Part shown: positions 44,176 to 53,915 of the stretch, one piece after another | How the letters are laid out: each line of letters starts with the position of its first letter | Numbering within the stretch: position 1 is the first letter of the stretch | Source: Lentibacillus sp. Marseille-P4043 | GTDB lineage: Bacteria; Bacillota; Bacilli; Bacillales; Amphibacillaceae | Length of the DNA: 64,000 nt | Assembly: GCF_900258515.1 (NCBI RefSeq) | Contig: NZ_LT984884.1 | Span: 1,860,550-1,924,549 of the forward strand | Direction: 5' to 3' | Notes under the pieces: generated by a model | The model's input: only the letters and a program-made list of their open reading frames with translations | Told to the model about the DNA's origin: nothing | Database searches by the model: none | Translations under genes and position numbers: made by a program

Positions 44176-44900
44176 TCAATCAATATATGCATAAAATTAA
44201 ACAATTATTAGCTCAAGTGGAACAAGAAGAAACGACAGTAATGCATGAAGCAGCAAAAGAAGTTGCCGAAGCGATCCAACATGATGGAGTAATCCACTTA
44301 TTTGGCTGTGGTCATTCACATATGTTAGCGGAAGAGGTTTATTATCGTGCCGGTGGATTAGTACCAATACATCCAATTTTACATGAACCTCTTATGCTGC
44401 ATGAGGGTGCATTGCGATCATCGGAACTCGAACGAAAACATAATTATGCAGAAGCGTTTATTAATCAAGAAGATATTCGCAAGGGGGATGTACTTTTTGT
44501 TCTTTCAACTTCAGGAAGAAATCCAGTCCCAATAGATGTCGCCCATTTTGCTAAAGAGAAGGGTGCCAATGTAGTTGGTATCACATCCGTGGAATATTCA
44601 TCAAGTCAACCATCACGTCATGAAAGTGAAAAGCATTTGTTTGAGGCGGTTGATCTTGTCATCGATAGTCATGCACCAACAGGGGATGCTATGCTTTCCC
44701 ACGAAAAAGTAAAGGTTAACTTTTCACCAAGCTCAACAGTAATTGGTGCAACGATATTGAATGCAGTTTTTGCAGAAGCAATTGCGATCATGGCTGAAAA
44801 TGGTTTTGAGCCACCCGTATTTTTGAGTGGTAATATTGACGGAGCAGATGAGCACAACAATAAGTTGATTGTGAAGTATGGGGATCGAGTTGAGTTGTAG
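44172..44900 (+). CDS. SIS-domain protein, UPF0309 family
   Basis: A 242-residue sugar isomerase (SIS) domain protein. The TTG start at 44172 overlaps the ywbE stop, with GGAGGG just upstream. GCGHSHMLAEE and STSGRNPVPIDVA are the two phosphosugar-binding serine loops, and the C-terminal NAVFAEAIAIMAE helix completes the fold. It probably binds a phosphorylated amino sugar as isomerase or sensor. Substrate unknown. Confidence 0.9.
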   Translation: MINQYMHKIKQLLAQVEQEETTVMHEAAKEVAEAIQHDGVIHLFGCGHSHMLAEEVYYRAGGLVPIHPILHEPLMLHEGALRSSELERKHNYAEAFINQEDIRKGDVLFVLSTSGRNPVPIDVAHFAKEKGANVVGITSVEYSSSQPSRHESEKHLFEAVDLVIDSHAPTGDAMLSHEKVKVNFSPSSTVIGATILNAVFAEAIAIMAENGFEPPVFLSGNIDGADEHNNKLIVKYGDRVEL

Positions 44901-44937
44901 AATTTTTTAGGTAGATTTCTGGAACCGAGCTACAAAT

Positions 44938-44978
44938 GAGAGGAGTTCTTTACGTGAAAAGCGTAGAGGGCTCTTTTT
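44938..44978 (+). terminator. Terminator after the SIS gene
   Basis: AGTTCTTTACG and CGTAGAGGGCT pair with three G-T wobbles around a 7-base loop, followed by five Ts. Confidence 0.7.
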
Positions 44979-45010
44979 ACAAAAAGGTAATTTAAGTCCA
45001 GGAGGTTACT

Positions 45011-46093
45011 ATGAAAATAACAAGTGAATTGGGGCAAGAGGTCATAAAACGAATTTCAGAATACATAGCAGTTGACATTAACATTATGGATTTAAATGGA
45101 AGAATTGTAGCCAGCACTGATTATTCACGGATTGATCAAATGCATAGTGGTGCTATGAAGGTAATTAAAAATCGTGAACCGGTTATTTTGAGTGAAGAGG
45201 TGGTTAATGATTATCCCGGAACCAAACCGGGTGTTAATCTTCCTATTAAACATCAAGATAAAATCAAAGGTGTAGTCGGGGTTAGTGGTAATCCAGTAGA
45301 GATTGAGCAGGTCACGGGAATCATTCGTGCTTCAGTAGAAATAGTCTTGGAACAAATACATATACAACATCAGACTTATTATAAGGAAAGACTGTGGAAT
45401 CATTGGGTACATCAATTGCTACATCCCATGGGTTTTGATAACGGAAAATTAGCAGAAGATGCAATCTATTCATTAAATATTGACCCCAAACAGTCCTGGC
45501 GCATAATAGTCTTTACTGGTGAAAACATTCATGATTATCTTGAAAGTATTCGACAGGAAATTGCTGGAGCAAAAATAAATACATTGTTTATCCTACCTTT
45601 TTCAGAAAATGAAATTATTGTTGCAATTGATCCGGAATTTTATCGTACTAATCAGTTGGTAACTAGGTTTATTACCCGATTTGGAGAACAAATACGAGCT
45701 GGAGTAGGAAATGTCGAATATGGTATCCCGGGAATACGTAATTCATACATGCAGGCCAAACAATCGCTTGTATTTGCAAGAAATAAAGAATCTAAATCTA
45801 TATCTTATATTGAGGACTGGAAATTGGAGCGATTAATAGCTGCAATTCCCCAAACTAAATATGATTCCATTTGTAAAAACTATGAAACTCTACTTAAAAA
45901 TTTGGGTGGGGAATATGTCAAAACTGTCGAAGTCTATTTATCTAATAACTTCTCAACGAAAGAAACTGCTAACAAATTACACATCCACAGAAATACCTTA
46001 CACTATCGATTAGATCAGATCAAAGACAAAGTGGGTCTTGATCCCCGGTTGTTTTATGAGGCATTTATACTAAAAATAATAATAAGTAAGTAA
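45011..46093 (+). CDS. cdaR: CdaR-family regulator of glycerate/sugar diacid use
   Basis: A 360-residue transcription activator. The N-terminal sugar-diacid recognition domain (about 1-135, with NIMDLNGRIVASTD) is followed by a GGDEF-like segment and a PucR-type helix-turn-helix at the C-terminus (NFSTKETANKLHIHRNTLHYR is split here as STKETANKLHIH and RNTLHYRLDQI). AGGAGG precedes the ATG. It lies upstream of and parallel to the glycerate kinase and permease genes, so it is likely their glycerate-responsive activator. Confidence 0.9.
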   Translation: MKITSELGQEVIKRISEYIAVDINIMDLNGRIVASTDYSRIDQMHSGAMKVIKNREPVILSEEVVNDYPGTKPGVNLPIKHQDKIKGVVGVSGNPVEIEQVTGIIRASVEIVLEQIHIQHQTYYKERLWNHWVHQLLHPMGFDNGKLAEDAIYSLNIDPKQSWRIIVFTGENIHDYLESIRQEIAGAKINTLFILPFSENEIIVAIDPEFYRTNQLVTRFITRFGEQIRAGVGNVEYGIPGIRNSYMQAKQSLVFARNKESKSISYIEDWKLERLIAAIPQTKYDSICKNYETLLKNLGGEYVKTVEVYLSNNFSTKETANKLHIHRNTLHYRLDQIKDKVGLDPRLFYEAFILKIIISK

Positions 46094-46102
46094 AAATATC
46101 AC

Positions 46103-46116
46103 TGTGCAATCGCACA
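46103..46116. promoter_or_regulatory. Candidate CdaR operator
   Basis: TGTGC-AATC-GCACA is a perfect dyad 33 bases upstream of a TATAAT box (46149-46154) that has no good -35 partner. This is the layout expected for an activator site. Confidence 0.5.
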
Positions 46117-46160
46117 AATCTGCATCATTATATTTTGAATAATTTGTCTATAATAACAAT

Positions 46161-46174
46161 TGTAAGCGGTATCG
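46161..46174. promoter_or_regulatory. Candidate cre site before glycerate kinase
   Basis: TGTAAGCGGTATCG matches 12 of 14 positions of the CcpA site consensus and lies at the expected transcription start, so catabolite repression of the glycerate operon is likely. Confidence 0.5.
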
Positions 46175-46218
46175 CATTTCTTTTTAATTATAGTTAACAC
46201 AATTGAAGGAGTCTCATT

Positions 46219-47349
46219 ATGAATATAGTTATAGCACCAGATTCATTTAAAGGAAGTTTAACATCCGCACAAGCATCTGAAATAATGAGAAAGGCAGTAT
46301 TGGAAGTATTATATGATTGTGAAGTTTATGATAAGCCGATGGCAGATGGAGGTGAAGGTACGCTTGATTCAATGCTCGCTTCATCAAACGGCGTGCAGAT
46401 TCCTATAAGTTGTGTTGGACCATTAGGTGAAAGAATCAACACTTCATATGGAATTGTGAGGAAAGCAACTGCAATTATTGAATGTGCAAGAATTGCTGGT
46501 TTAACGCAAGTCCCCGAAGAAAAACGTAATCCCGATATGACAACATCCTATGGGGTTGGTGAGGTAATAATTAATGCGCTGAATAGAGGATGCACCTCAA
46601 TTGTTTTAGGACTAGGAGGAAGTGCAACCAATGATGGTGGATTAGGTATGCTTCAGGCACTTGGAATGAAAGCGTGGGATGAGAAAGGAGCTGAAATTGG
46701 TCCATTTGGATGTGATTTGTTAAAAGTAGCAAAGGTCAATTTTGCTGGATTAGATAAACGGTTGAAATCCGTTGCTATCAAAGTAGCATCTGATGTTGAC
46801 AATCCATTATGTGGGAATAGAGGCGCGAGTGCGGTCTATGGACCACAGAAAGGTGCGACAAGAAATCAGATTAAGCAATATGACCAAGCTTTGCGTTATT
46901 ATGGAAATTTAATTGAAACTGAAATTAATCAATCAGTTAAAGATGTTGCGGGATCAGGTGCAGCAGGAGGATTAGGCTTTGCATTATTAGCTATTGGGGC
47001 AGAATTGGTATCTGGTGCAAAGTTAATTGCAAAAGCAGCCAATCTCGAGAGCAAGATTAAGTTTGCCGATTTAGTATTAACCGGTGAAGGGCAAAGTGAT
47101 GCGCAAACATTATATGGAAAGGCACCCGGATACGTTGCAGAAATCGCTGAAAAGTATCGAGTACCCACAGTATTAATTTCTGGAAGTTTAACTGGGGATC
47201 TGGATGTTTTACAAGAGAAATTTGCTGGATGTTTTTCGATCATCGACAAGCCTTTGTCCTTAGAGGCATGCATGGCTAATGCGGGAGAATTATTGTTTAA
47301 TCAGACAAAACAAGTGGTTTATTTTTGGCGTTCAATTAAAAAGGGGTGA
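46219..47349 (+). CDS. glxK: Glycerate kinase (GarK/GlxK family)
   Basis: A 376-residue type I glycerate kinase converting D-glycerate to a phosphoglycerate that enters glycolysis. MNIVIAPDSFKGSLTS, KPMADGGEGT and GLGGSATNDGGLGML are the family signatures. AAGGAG precedes the ATG. The stop is 4 bases before the permease start. It could also use glycerate made by the ycsA/hydroxyacid dehydrogenase branch of the catabolic cluster. Confidence 0.94.
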   Translation: MNIVIAPDSFKGSLTSAQASEIMRKAVLEVLYDCEVYDKPMADGGEGTLDSMLASSNGVQIPISCVGPLGERINTSYGIVRKATAIIECARIAGLTQVPEEKRNPDMTTSYGVGEVIINALNRGCTSIVLGLGGSATNDGGLGMLQALGMKAWDEKGAEIGPFGCDLLKVAKVNFAGLDKRLKSVAIKVASDVDNPLCGNRGASAVYGPQKGATRNQIKQYDQALRYYGNLIETEINQSVKDVAGSGAAGGLGFALLAIGAELVSGAKLIAKAANLESKIKFADLVLTGEGQSDAQTLYGKAPGYVAEIAEKYRVPTVLISGSLTGDLDVLQEKFAGCFSIIDKPLSLEACMANAGELLFNQTKQVVYFWRSIKKG

Positions 47350-47353
47350 AAAC

Positions 47354-48715
47354 ATGGAAGGTTTCGGTCTTATTGTATTAATTGCTATCGGTGTTTTGTT
47401 TATTATTTTTGCTACTGCAAAATTGAAGCTTCATCCGTTCTTATCATTATTATTCGCTGCATTTGGGATTGGAATTTTGGCAGGATTGCCGCTTCCGGAT
47501 GTGATAGAAGCAGTAAATGGTGGGTTTGGCGGATTGATGGGCAGTATTGGTCTTGTAATTATTTTCGGAACGATTATTGGTGTTATTTTAGAAAAATCAG
47601 GTGCTGCATTGCGGATGGCTGAGGTTGTATTACGGATTGTTGGTGAAAAGCGGCCACAAATGGCAATGAGTCTTATTGGAGCAATTGTTAGTATTCCGGT
47701 ATTTTGTGATTCTGGCTATGTTATTTTATCATCGTTGAAAAAAGCTTTGGCAAAAAGGGCTAGGGTTGCAATTGCTTCGATGGCAATAGCTTTATCAACT
47801 GGTTTGTTTGCAACTCATACATTGGTTCCACCAACACCTGGTCCCATAGCTGCAGCGGGTAATATCGGTGCAGAAAATTATCTTGGAACAATTATTTTGA
47901 TGGGTATTATTGTAGCGATTCCAGCAATTATTGCAGGTTATGTGTGGGCAATGAAAGCTGGAACGAAAATAAAGGTTAATGGAGAAGATGAGAAAGATCC
48001 TGCATACGATTATGATACTATTTTAAAAGAGTTCGGTGAGATGCCATCAACGATAAAGTCATTTGCGCCAATTGTTGTTCCAATTTTACTGATTGGGTTT
48101 AGTTCCGTAATTACTTTCGCAGAGTGGACTGGAACATTTTTTGATATATTGCTGTTTTTAGGGTCACCAGTTGTTGCATTGTTAATTGGTGTACTCTTTG
48201 CCTTTTTGTTATTACCAAATTATAACGAGGAAACATTAACCGATTGGATTGGTATGGGAATCAAAGAAGCAGCACCTATCCTTCTTATTACCGGGGCAGG
48301 CGGTGCATTCGGATCAGTTATTAAGGCTACACCAGTTGCTGATTTCATTCAAGGATTCGGTGAAAGTGCATTTTTTACGGGTGCAATGTTTGTTTTTATT
48401 CCATTCATAATTGCTGCAGCATTAAAAACAGCACAAGGTTCTTCAACAGCAGCATTAGTGATCACGTCAACCTTGGTAGCACCTCTTTTATCGCAAATTG
48501 GCATAACAGGTGCTGTGCCACTTGCGTTAGTTGTTATGGCTATTGGTGCAGGAGCAATGGTTGTGTCACATGTTAATGATAGTTACTTTTGGGTTGTTAA
48601 AGAATTTAGTGGTATGTCGGTGACACAGGCATACATGGCCCAAACGGCAGGTACTTTAATTCAAGGTATTGTTTCTATTGCTGTCACATTTATATTGTGG
48701 GTAATTTTAGTGTAG
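47354..48715 (+). CDS. GntP-family permease (likely glycerate)
   Basis: A 453-residue membrane transporter with 12 or more helices in the gluconate:H+ symporter family. The ATG at 47354 follows AAGGGGTG. Conserved segments are HTLVPPTPGPIAAAG and AAALKTAQGSSTAA. Its neighbours, glycerate kinase and CdaR, point to glycerate as substrate. Confidence 0.9.
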   Translation: MEGFGLIVLIAIGVLFIIFATAKLKLHPFLSLLFAAFGIGILAGLPLPDVIEAVNGGFGGLMGSIGLVIIFGTIIGVILEKSGAALRMAEVVLRIVGEKRPQMAMSLIGAIVSIPVFCDSGYVILSSLKKALAKRARVAIASMAIALSTGLFATHTLVPPTPGPIAAAGNIGAENYLGTIILMGIIVAIPAIIAGYVWAMKAGTKIKVNGEDEKDPAYDYDTILKEFGEMPSTIKSFAPIVVPILLIGFSSVITFAEWTGTFFDILLFLGSPVVALLIGVLFAFLLLPNYNEETLTDWIGMGIKEAAPILLITGAGGAFGSVIKATPVADFIQGFGESAFFTGAMFVFIPFIIAAALKTAQGSSTAALVITSTLVAPLLSQIGITGAVPLALVVMAIGAGAMVVSHVNDSYFWVVKEFSGMSVTQAYMAQTAGTLIQGIVSIAVTFILWVILV

Positions 48716-48724
48716 TTGTAATCT

Positions 48725-48755
48725 GATGGGCTCTCAGAGTCCCATCCGTCTTTTT
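48725..48755 (+). terminator. Terminator of the glycerate operon
   Basis: GATGGGCTCT and AGAGTCCCATC form a stem followed by a short T run (TCTTTTT), 10 bases after the permease stop. Confidence 0.8.
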
Positions 48756-48857
48756 GTGAACTATTTTAAAAGAGGATTATCTTAATATGGATATTCTTCC
48801 CCAAACTGATACATCCTAACCTTATGAGATTATTTTTACAAAGGTAGGTCATTTGGG

Positions 48858-50417
48858 ATGAATATTGCAAACATAATGACAATTATTGGATTTGTTGCGG
48901 TCGTTGTTGTATTGCTTGTGTTAATAATTGTCGGTTTATATGTGTTTTTTGTAGACCGGTCACAAAAGCAGCATCCAGTTCTCCGTAATTATCCAGTAGT
49001 TGGGAGAGTTAGATACTTTTTTGAAAAAATAGGCCCGGAATTACGTCAGTATTTTTTTAATAATGATAATGAAGGCAAACCATTCTCACGTCGGGATTAT
49101 CAACATATTGTGAAAAAAGCAAAGTATAAACGGGATGTTCTTGGGTTTGGATCACAACGAGACTTTGATGCAGCAGGTTTTTATGTGCGAAATTCGATGT
49201 TTCCTAAGTTAACAGAAGAATTAAAGATGGATCACGATACAAAAGTGACGACAGATCGCTATCTATTATTAAAAGATCCGTTGTTCACAGAGAGAAAAGA
49301 AGAATTGGAGAAACATGAATCACTTGCTTACTTGCTTCAGGATGATGACGCGGTTGTCATTGGGGAAAATACTCGGTATCCTTTTGTAGCAAAGGGGCAG
49401 ATTGGTATGTCGGCCATGAGTTATGGCTCGCTTGGTGACAAAGCAATTACTGCTCTTTCTGAAGGATTAGGGATTGCGAAGGGGACATGGATGAACACCG
49501 GTGAAGGGGGACTTTCCGATTACCACTTAAAGGGTGGCGTCGATATCATCATGCAAATTGGCCCAGGTTTGTTTGGTGTAAGGGAAAAAGACGGTACATT
49601 TGATTGGGATGAGCTGTTGGAGAAAAGCAAAATCCCACAAGTAAAGGCATTTGAATTAAAATTAGCGCAAGGGGCCAAAACTCGTGGCGGACATATTGAC
49701 GGAGAGAAAGTTACCGAGGAAATAGCACGAATTCGTAAGGTGGAGCCTTTTAAATCGATTGATAGTCCAAATCGGTTTACGGAGTATAGTGATATACCCT
49801 CGTTGTTTGGCTTTATTGAAAAAATTCGTGAACATACTGGTATGCCGGTTGGAATGAAGGTTGTAATTGGCAGTCCTGGTGAAGCAGAAGAACTTGCGAA
49901 ACAGATAAAGGATCTAGGAAAAAGCCCGGATTTTATTACGGTAGACGGTGGTGAAGGTGGAACCGGTGCTTCTTATCAGGAACTCACGGATAGTGTTGGG
50001 TTGCCAATTCGATCCGCCCTTCCACTAGTCCACGAAGCATTACTGAAATATGGTGTTCGTGATCAAGTGAAATTGATTGCGTCTGGTAAACTGTTTTCCC
50101 CTGATCGTGTCGCAATAGCCCTTTCAATGGGTGCTGATCTTTGTAATATTGCACGTGGATTTATGATCACGGTTGGTTGTATTCAAACATTAAAATGCGC
50201 ATCTAATATATGTCCAGTGGGTGTAGCAACGACAGATCCTGAATTACAAAAGGCGCTTGTCATTGATGAAAAAAAATGGCGAACAGCAAATTACGTCATT
50301 ACGATGCGAAAAGGATTATTTCGAATTGCCGCAGCAGCAGGTCTTGATTCACCAGTGAAATTTGATCGAGAACATGTGGTATATAAAGATGAAAAAGGAA
50401 ATGTGCAGGCATGGTAA
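48858..50417 (+). CDS. yerD: Membrane-anchored glutamate synthase-like FMN protein (YerD family)
   Basis: A 519-residue protein with one N-terminal membrane helix (about 8-33), then the central/FMN domain of glutamate synthase (about 90-510). GQIGMSAMSYGSLGDKA, TVDGGEGGTGA, the flavin phosphate loop and the cysteine pair in KCASNICPVG are visible. It lacks the amidotransferase and C-terminal GXGXG domains, so it is not a full GltB. Function is not known; B. subtilis YerD is the closest recognised relative. Confidence 0.9.
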   Translation: MNIANIMTIIGFVAVVVVLLVLIIVGLYVFFVDRSQKQHPVLRNYPVVGRVRYFFEKIGPELRQYFFNNDNEGKPFSRRDYQHIVKKAKYKRDVLGFGSQRDFDAAGFYVRNSMFPKLTEELKMDHDTKVTTDRYLLLKDPLFTERKEELEKHESLAYLLQDDDAVVIGENTRYPFVAKGQIGMSAMSYGSLGDKAITALSEGLGIAKGTWMNTGEGGLSDYHLKGGVDIIMQIGPGLFGVREKDGTFDWDELLEKSKIPQVKAFELKLAQGAKTRGGHIDGEKVTEEIARIRKVEPFKSIDSPNRFTEYSDIPSLFGFIEKIREHTGMPVGMKVVIGSPGEAEELAKQIKDLGKSPDFITVDGGEGGTGASYQELTDSVGLPIRSALPLVHEALLKYGVRDQVKLIASGKLFSPDRVAIALSMGADLCNIARGFMITVGCIQTLKCASNICPVGVATTDPELQKALVIDEKKWRTANYVITMRKGLFRIAAAAGLDSPVKFDREHVVYKDEKGNVQAW

Positions 50418-50422
50418 GTATG

Positions 50423-50454
50423 CAAAACGCAAGCTAAAGTTAGCTTGCGTTTTG
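50423..50454. terminator. Bidirectional terminator between yerD and the symporter
   Basis: CAAAACGCAAGCTAA and its exact complement form a 15-bp stem with a 2-base centre between two convergent genes. Confidence 0.88.
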
Positions 50455-50509
50455 TACATGTATACATATTGGATGCGCATACTGATTGGCATACGTATTA
50501 GAATTACAA

Positions 50510-51724
50510 TTAAACTTCCGTCACTAAGGTTTCCGAATGTCGTTTTCTTTCTGATGCTTCAACGACAACACTTGCCGATGCATCCCCAATAATATTGACC
50601 GATGTTCGAAACATGTCTAAAATTCGATCGATGCCTGCAACGAGTGCAATTCCCTCCAGTGGCAAGTTAACTGCGGCCAGTGCCATGGTCAACATAATTA
50701 ATCCTGCCCCAGGAACACCCGCAGTACCAATGGATGCAAGTGTTCCAATTAATGCTACGGTCAGGATTTGAGCAAAAGTAAGTTCAATACCAAAATACTG
50801 GGCAACGAATACAACCGCAATCCCTTGATAAATTGCCGTTCCATCCATATTTATTGTTGCACCTAACGGCAAGATAAAACTGCTTGTTTCCTTGGATACA
50901 CCTAGATTTTCTTGCGTGTTTTTCATCGTTACAGGTAATGTCCCAGAGCTGCTACACGTGCTAAATGCAACTGCTGCAGCTGGAAAAATTCCTTTTAAAA
51001 ATTCGATTGGATTCATTTTTCCAAGTGATTTAACCGCAACCGAATACACGACTGCTACATGAACGATACAAGCGACGATAAGTGCGAGTATTAGTTTGAT
51101 TAAAGGTAGTAGAACAGAAGCACCGTATTCACCGATAACAGGTGCAAGCAAACCAAAGATTCCAATTGGTACCAGTGTCATGATGACGCCGGTAATTTTA
51201 TACATGACTTCGGCAAATCCATCAAAGAAGCGTTGGACAGGAGCGGCTGTTTCACCGACCAATTTAATACCGATACCAACAAAAATAGCGAAAAAGATGA
51301 TTTGAAGAACATTACCGGTAGCTAATGCTTCGATCGGGTTTAGTGGAATAATATTTAGGATCGTTTGCACGACACCTTCTGTTTCATTCGGCGAAACGGA
51401 TTCCTCTGCCACCTGCAGATCCATGCCCGTTCCAGGTGAAAAGATATAGCCAGCAAGTAGTCCGATTGATATGGCAATGAAACTTGTAGTTAGGTAGAAG
51501 GATATTGTTTTACCACCTAAACGGCCCAACTTCTTAATGTCACCAGCACTTGTTACCCCGACGATAATGGTTGATAGAATTAATGGAACTATAATAAATT
51601 TAATGAGTCGTAAAAATAAATCCCCAAGCGGTTGCACGTACACCGTTTTTTCGCCAAAAATAAGACCAACAATAATCGCTAAAATAAATGCACCGACAAT
51701 TTGCCATATGAAGTACTTTTTCAT
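50510..51724 (-). CDS. Sodium/proton:dicarboxylate symporter (DAACS family)
   Basis: A 404-residue transporter for glutamate, aspartate or C4-dicarboxylates. The ATG at 51724 follows GAGGAGG. It has eight helices and two re-entrant loops; the serine-rich loop AFSTCSSSGTLPVT, the NMDGTAIYQG helix and GVPGAGLIM are the substrate and ion sites. It could take up aspartate, the end product of ectoine breakdown, but it is not clustered with those genes. Confidence 0.93.
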   Translation of the reverse strand: MKKYFIWQIVGAFILAIIVGLIFGEKTVYVQPLGDLFLRLIKFIIVPLILSTIIVGVTSAGDIKKLGRLGGKTISFYLTTSFIAISIGLLAGYIFSPGTGMDLQVAEESVSPNETEGVVQTILNIIPLNPIEALATGNVLQIIFFAIFVGIGIKLVGETAAPVQRFFDGFAEVMYKITGVIMTLVPIGIFGLLAPVIGEYGASVLLPLIKLILALIVACIVHVAVVYSVAVKSLGKMNPIEFLKGIFPAAAVAFSTCSSSGTLPVTMKNTQENLGVSKETSSFILPLGATINMDGTAIYQGIAVVFVAQYFGIELTFAQILTVALIGTLASIGTAGVPGAGLIMLTMALAAVNLPLEGIALVAGIDRILDMFRTSVNIIGDASASVVVEASERKRHSETLVTEV

Positions 51725-51963
51725 AGAATCCTCCTCTCTATAAATATGATTTGAATCAACTTTTCACCTCCCTTTTCATTAAAGTATTCATTTATTGACC
51801 TGAAAATTCCGATTATTATAAAGTACAGAAGAAACGCTTTCTGTTTTCTTTTATGTATTGAGTCATAAAGGAGGTAAACCGCCTTGTAAGCAGAATAACT
51901 AGCTTTTCATGTCGGATTTTGAGATAATCTATTTGCTTAAAAGGGAAGAAATGGGGGATTGAA

Positions 51964-52641
51964 GTGAATGTTTGTATTTTATCCGTAACCCGAGTTGGAG
52001 AATATTTCAGTATTGCCGGAATAAGTACACAAGGTGAGTGGGTAAGACCAATTTCCGATGGCCCTACAGCACCTTTTTGGGATGATACACATTTAAGATT
52101 TGACACGGGCTTTGGCTTTATCAGGCATGGAGATATCATTGAATTTCAAGGGAAAAAGCCAGAAGAGCATCAACATATATATAGTGAGGATTATATCGTC
52201 GTTTCGGGTGGCATGACATTGAAAAAACGGCTTTCAAATGCTAATTTACTTTGGTTTTTGGAAGAGGTGGTTGAGTCACAAACGGAATTTGAGGATACTG
52301 TAAATAAGCGGGGAAGAAGTTTGTGTATTGTTAAGGCGGATCGGATGGTACCATATTTGTCAGAAGACTCTGGTGTGATTCCCGTACCCAAAATGGCACT
52401 AACAAATTTTGACTATCACTTGCTTAATCCAGCGATAAATGCAAGTAATTTCGCTGTAACGGATATCAAATGGAACAAGCTTATTCAGCAAGATTTAATT
52501 GGTAATCGAGTCAATTATAACGAGCTTTATATTGTTATAGGATTAGAACCATCAAGTGATCAATTAGGAGTGGATGAGCCTCATATTATTGGTGTCCTGA
52601 CAGATCCAGAAATTGATTTGCCAAACTCATATCCATATTGA
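51964..52641 (+). CDS. Probable dual OB-domain (DuOB-like) protein
   Basis: A 225-residue soluble protein. The GTG start at 51964 follows AATGGGGGATT. The N-terminus (MNVCILSVTRVGEYFSIAGI, then EWVRPI) matches what I recall of dual OB-containing domain proteins, in which a cysteine-containing first strand is followed by a WVRP motif. Such proteins are sometimes found near nucleic-acid or conflict systems, but here it stands alone between a symporter and cvfB. Function unknown; the family call is tentative. Confidence 0.6.
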   Translation: MNVCILSVTRVGEYFSIAGISTQGEWVRPISDGPTAPFWDDTHLRFDTGFGFIRHGDIIEFQGKKPEEHQHIYSEDYIVVSGGMTLKKRLSNANLLWFLEEVVESQTEFEDTVNKRGRSLCIVKADRMVPYLSEDSGVIPVPKMALTNFDYHLLNPAINASNFAVTDIKWNKLIQQDLIGNRVNYNELYIVIGLEPSSDQLGVDEPHIIGVLTDPEIDLPNSYPY

Positions 52642-52649
52642 TTTGTTAA

Positions 52650-52682
52650 AAAATAACCACTTCCTTTGAAAGTGGTTATTTT
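52650..52682. terminator. Bidirectional terminator between the DuOB-like gene and cvfB
   Basis: AAAATAACCACTT and AAGTGGTTATTTT form a 13-bp stem with a 7-base loop between convergent genes. Confidence 0.9.
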
Positions 52683-52687
52683 CATTC

Positions 52688-53542
52688 TTATTTGAGATAG
52701 GTAGAGCCATCACGCTGCTCGATTTTTCCATCTTTCATCAGTTTACCTAATGCCCGTTTAAATGCAGCCTTGCTTATATGAAAGGTCCCTCGTATGTCTT
52801 CAGGATCACTTTTGTCACTGAATGGGATTACACCATTGCTTTCTGTTAAATGTGCTAAAATTACCTCGGCATCTTCGGCCATACCGTGTTGTTTCAATGG
52901 TCTGAGTGAGATGTTTAATGTACCATCTGCTTTCACCTCAATTACACGTCCCTTAACCCATTCTCCAAGACGTGGTTCTTCTTTTCGTTCTGTGTGGTGA
53001 ATGAATCCGCGGTAACCTTCTTCAGTTATAATTGCTGTACCTTCTTTACTGGTGTGATACACACGTCCGCTAATAGGTGCGTTTAAGACATTTTCCGGGG
53101 CAAGCTCCCATTCTCGCATAAAAACACCTTCTGTTGCTGGGATTGCGAGTAATCGCCCTTTACGGTCTTTGCCTAACGTAATATAAAGCATATCTCCTAC
53201 TTCAGGCCAAGCGCTTTCGAATAATGGTAAATCATCTTTAGAGACTAGTATTTCTTTGGCGATGCCAATCGTTACGAATGCACCCAAGTTAGGGATTACT
53301 TCGACAACTTCAACCCAGTCGTAAATATCCATTTGAACGGACGGTAACTTGGTCGTGGCAACAGTTTGTCCTTTTTTATCCTGGTACAAAAATACATCAA
53401 CATTTTGATCTGGCTCAAGTTCTGTTTCCGTTTCGTTATGATGTAACAACGCCTCTTCTGCATTCTTTTGTAGGACATAGCCAGTGTCAATTTTTCGTAG
53501 TACTGTCATCGTTTGGATCGTGCCAATTGGTAATATGTTCAT
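52688..53542 (-). CDS. cvfB: CvfB/YitL-family S1-like RNA-binding protein
   Basis: A 284-residue protein with tandem S1-like barrels (about 1-210) and a C-terminal winged helix (about 220-284, with GTFHISKAAFKRALGKLMKDG). The start at 53542 (MNILPIGT) is preferred; an upstream ATG at 53563 has no ribosome site. FHYTSKEG-like and GRVIEVKADGTLNISLRP blocks are typical S1 strands. In Staphylococcus CvfB affects virulence and RNA metabolism; here a general RNA-binding role is likely. Confidence 0.9.
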   Translation of the reverse strand: MNILPIGTIQTMTVLRKIDTGYVLQKNAEEALLHHNETETELEPDQNVDVFLYQDKKGQTVATTKLPSVQMDIYDWVEVVEVIPNLGAFVTIGIAKEILVSKDDLPLFESAWPEVGDMLYITLGKDRKGRLLAIPATEGVFMREWELAPENVLNAPISGRVYHTSKEGTAIITEEGYRGFIHHTERKEEPRLGEWVKGRVIEVKADGTLNISLRPLKQHGMAEDAEVILAHLTESNGVIPFSDKSDPEDIRGTFHISKAAFKRALGKLMKDGKIEQRDGSTYLK

Positions 53543-53698
53543 TGTCGTAAAACCTGCTTTCATTTAAATTTATGGAACAGAATATATAAAATTATGTGTA
53601 CACATTTTCGAGGAATCTTGTGTATATCATTGCTCTCAACATCTAACAGTGTTTTTGTTTTTTTTTTTTAGGCTTTTTTCGTAATATTTGTTGCTTGT

Positions 53699-53880
53699 TA
53701 AATTTCGTAGTTGATAAAAATTAGTTAAGAATTCTCTTTCGTAACGTATTTTCTAGTTCTAATGATGATTGTGCTTGGGTCTGCTCCGTCAGAATACTTC
53801 GCTTTCCGTGGGCACGGCCTCAACCTCTTCGGAAAAAAAACAATCATTGTCTCAGATAATGTCGCATTTTATATCCATTG
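53699..53880 (-). repeat. Truncated copy of the palindromic intergenic element
   Basis: AAATTTCGTAGTTGATAAAA at the left and GTCGCATTTTATATCCATTG at the right are its inverted ends. The segment 53770-53823 is almost identical to the reverse complement of 4952-5010, including GTCAGAATACTTCGCTTTCC. The other half of the palindrome is missing and only the right-hand module remains. Confidence 0.75.
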
Positions 53881-53915
53881 TGTAAAAAACAACATTCCTT
53901 TGTTTATGTATTGGA

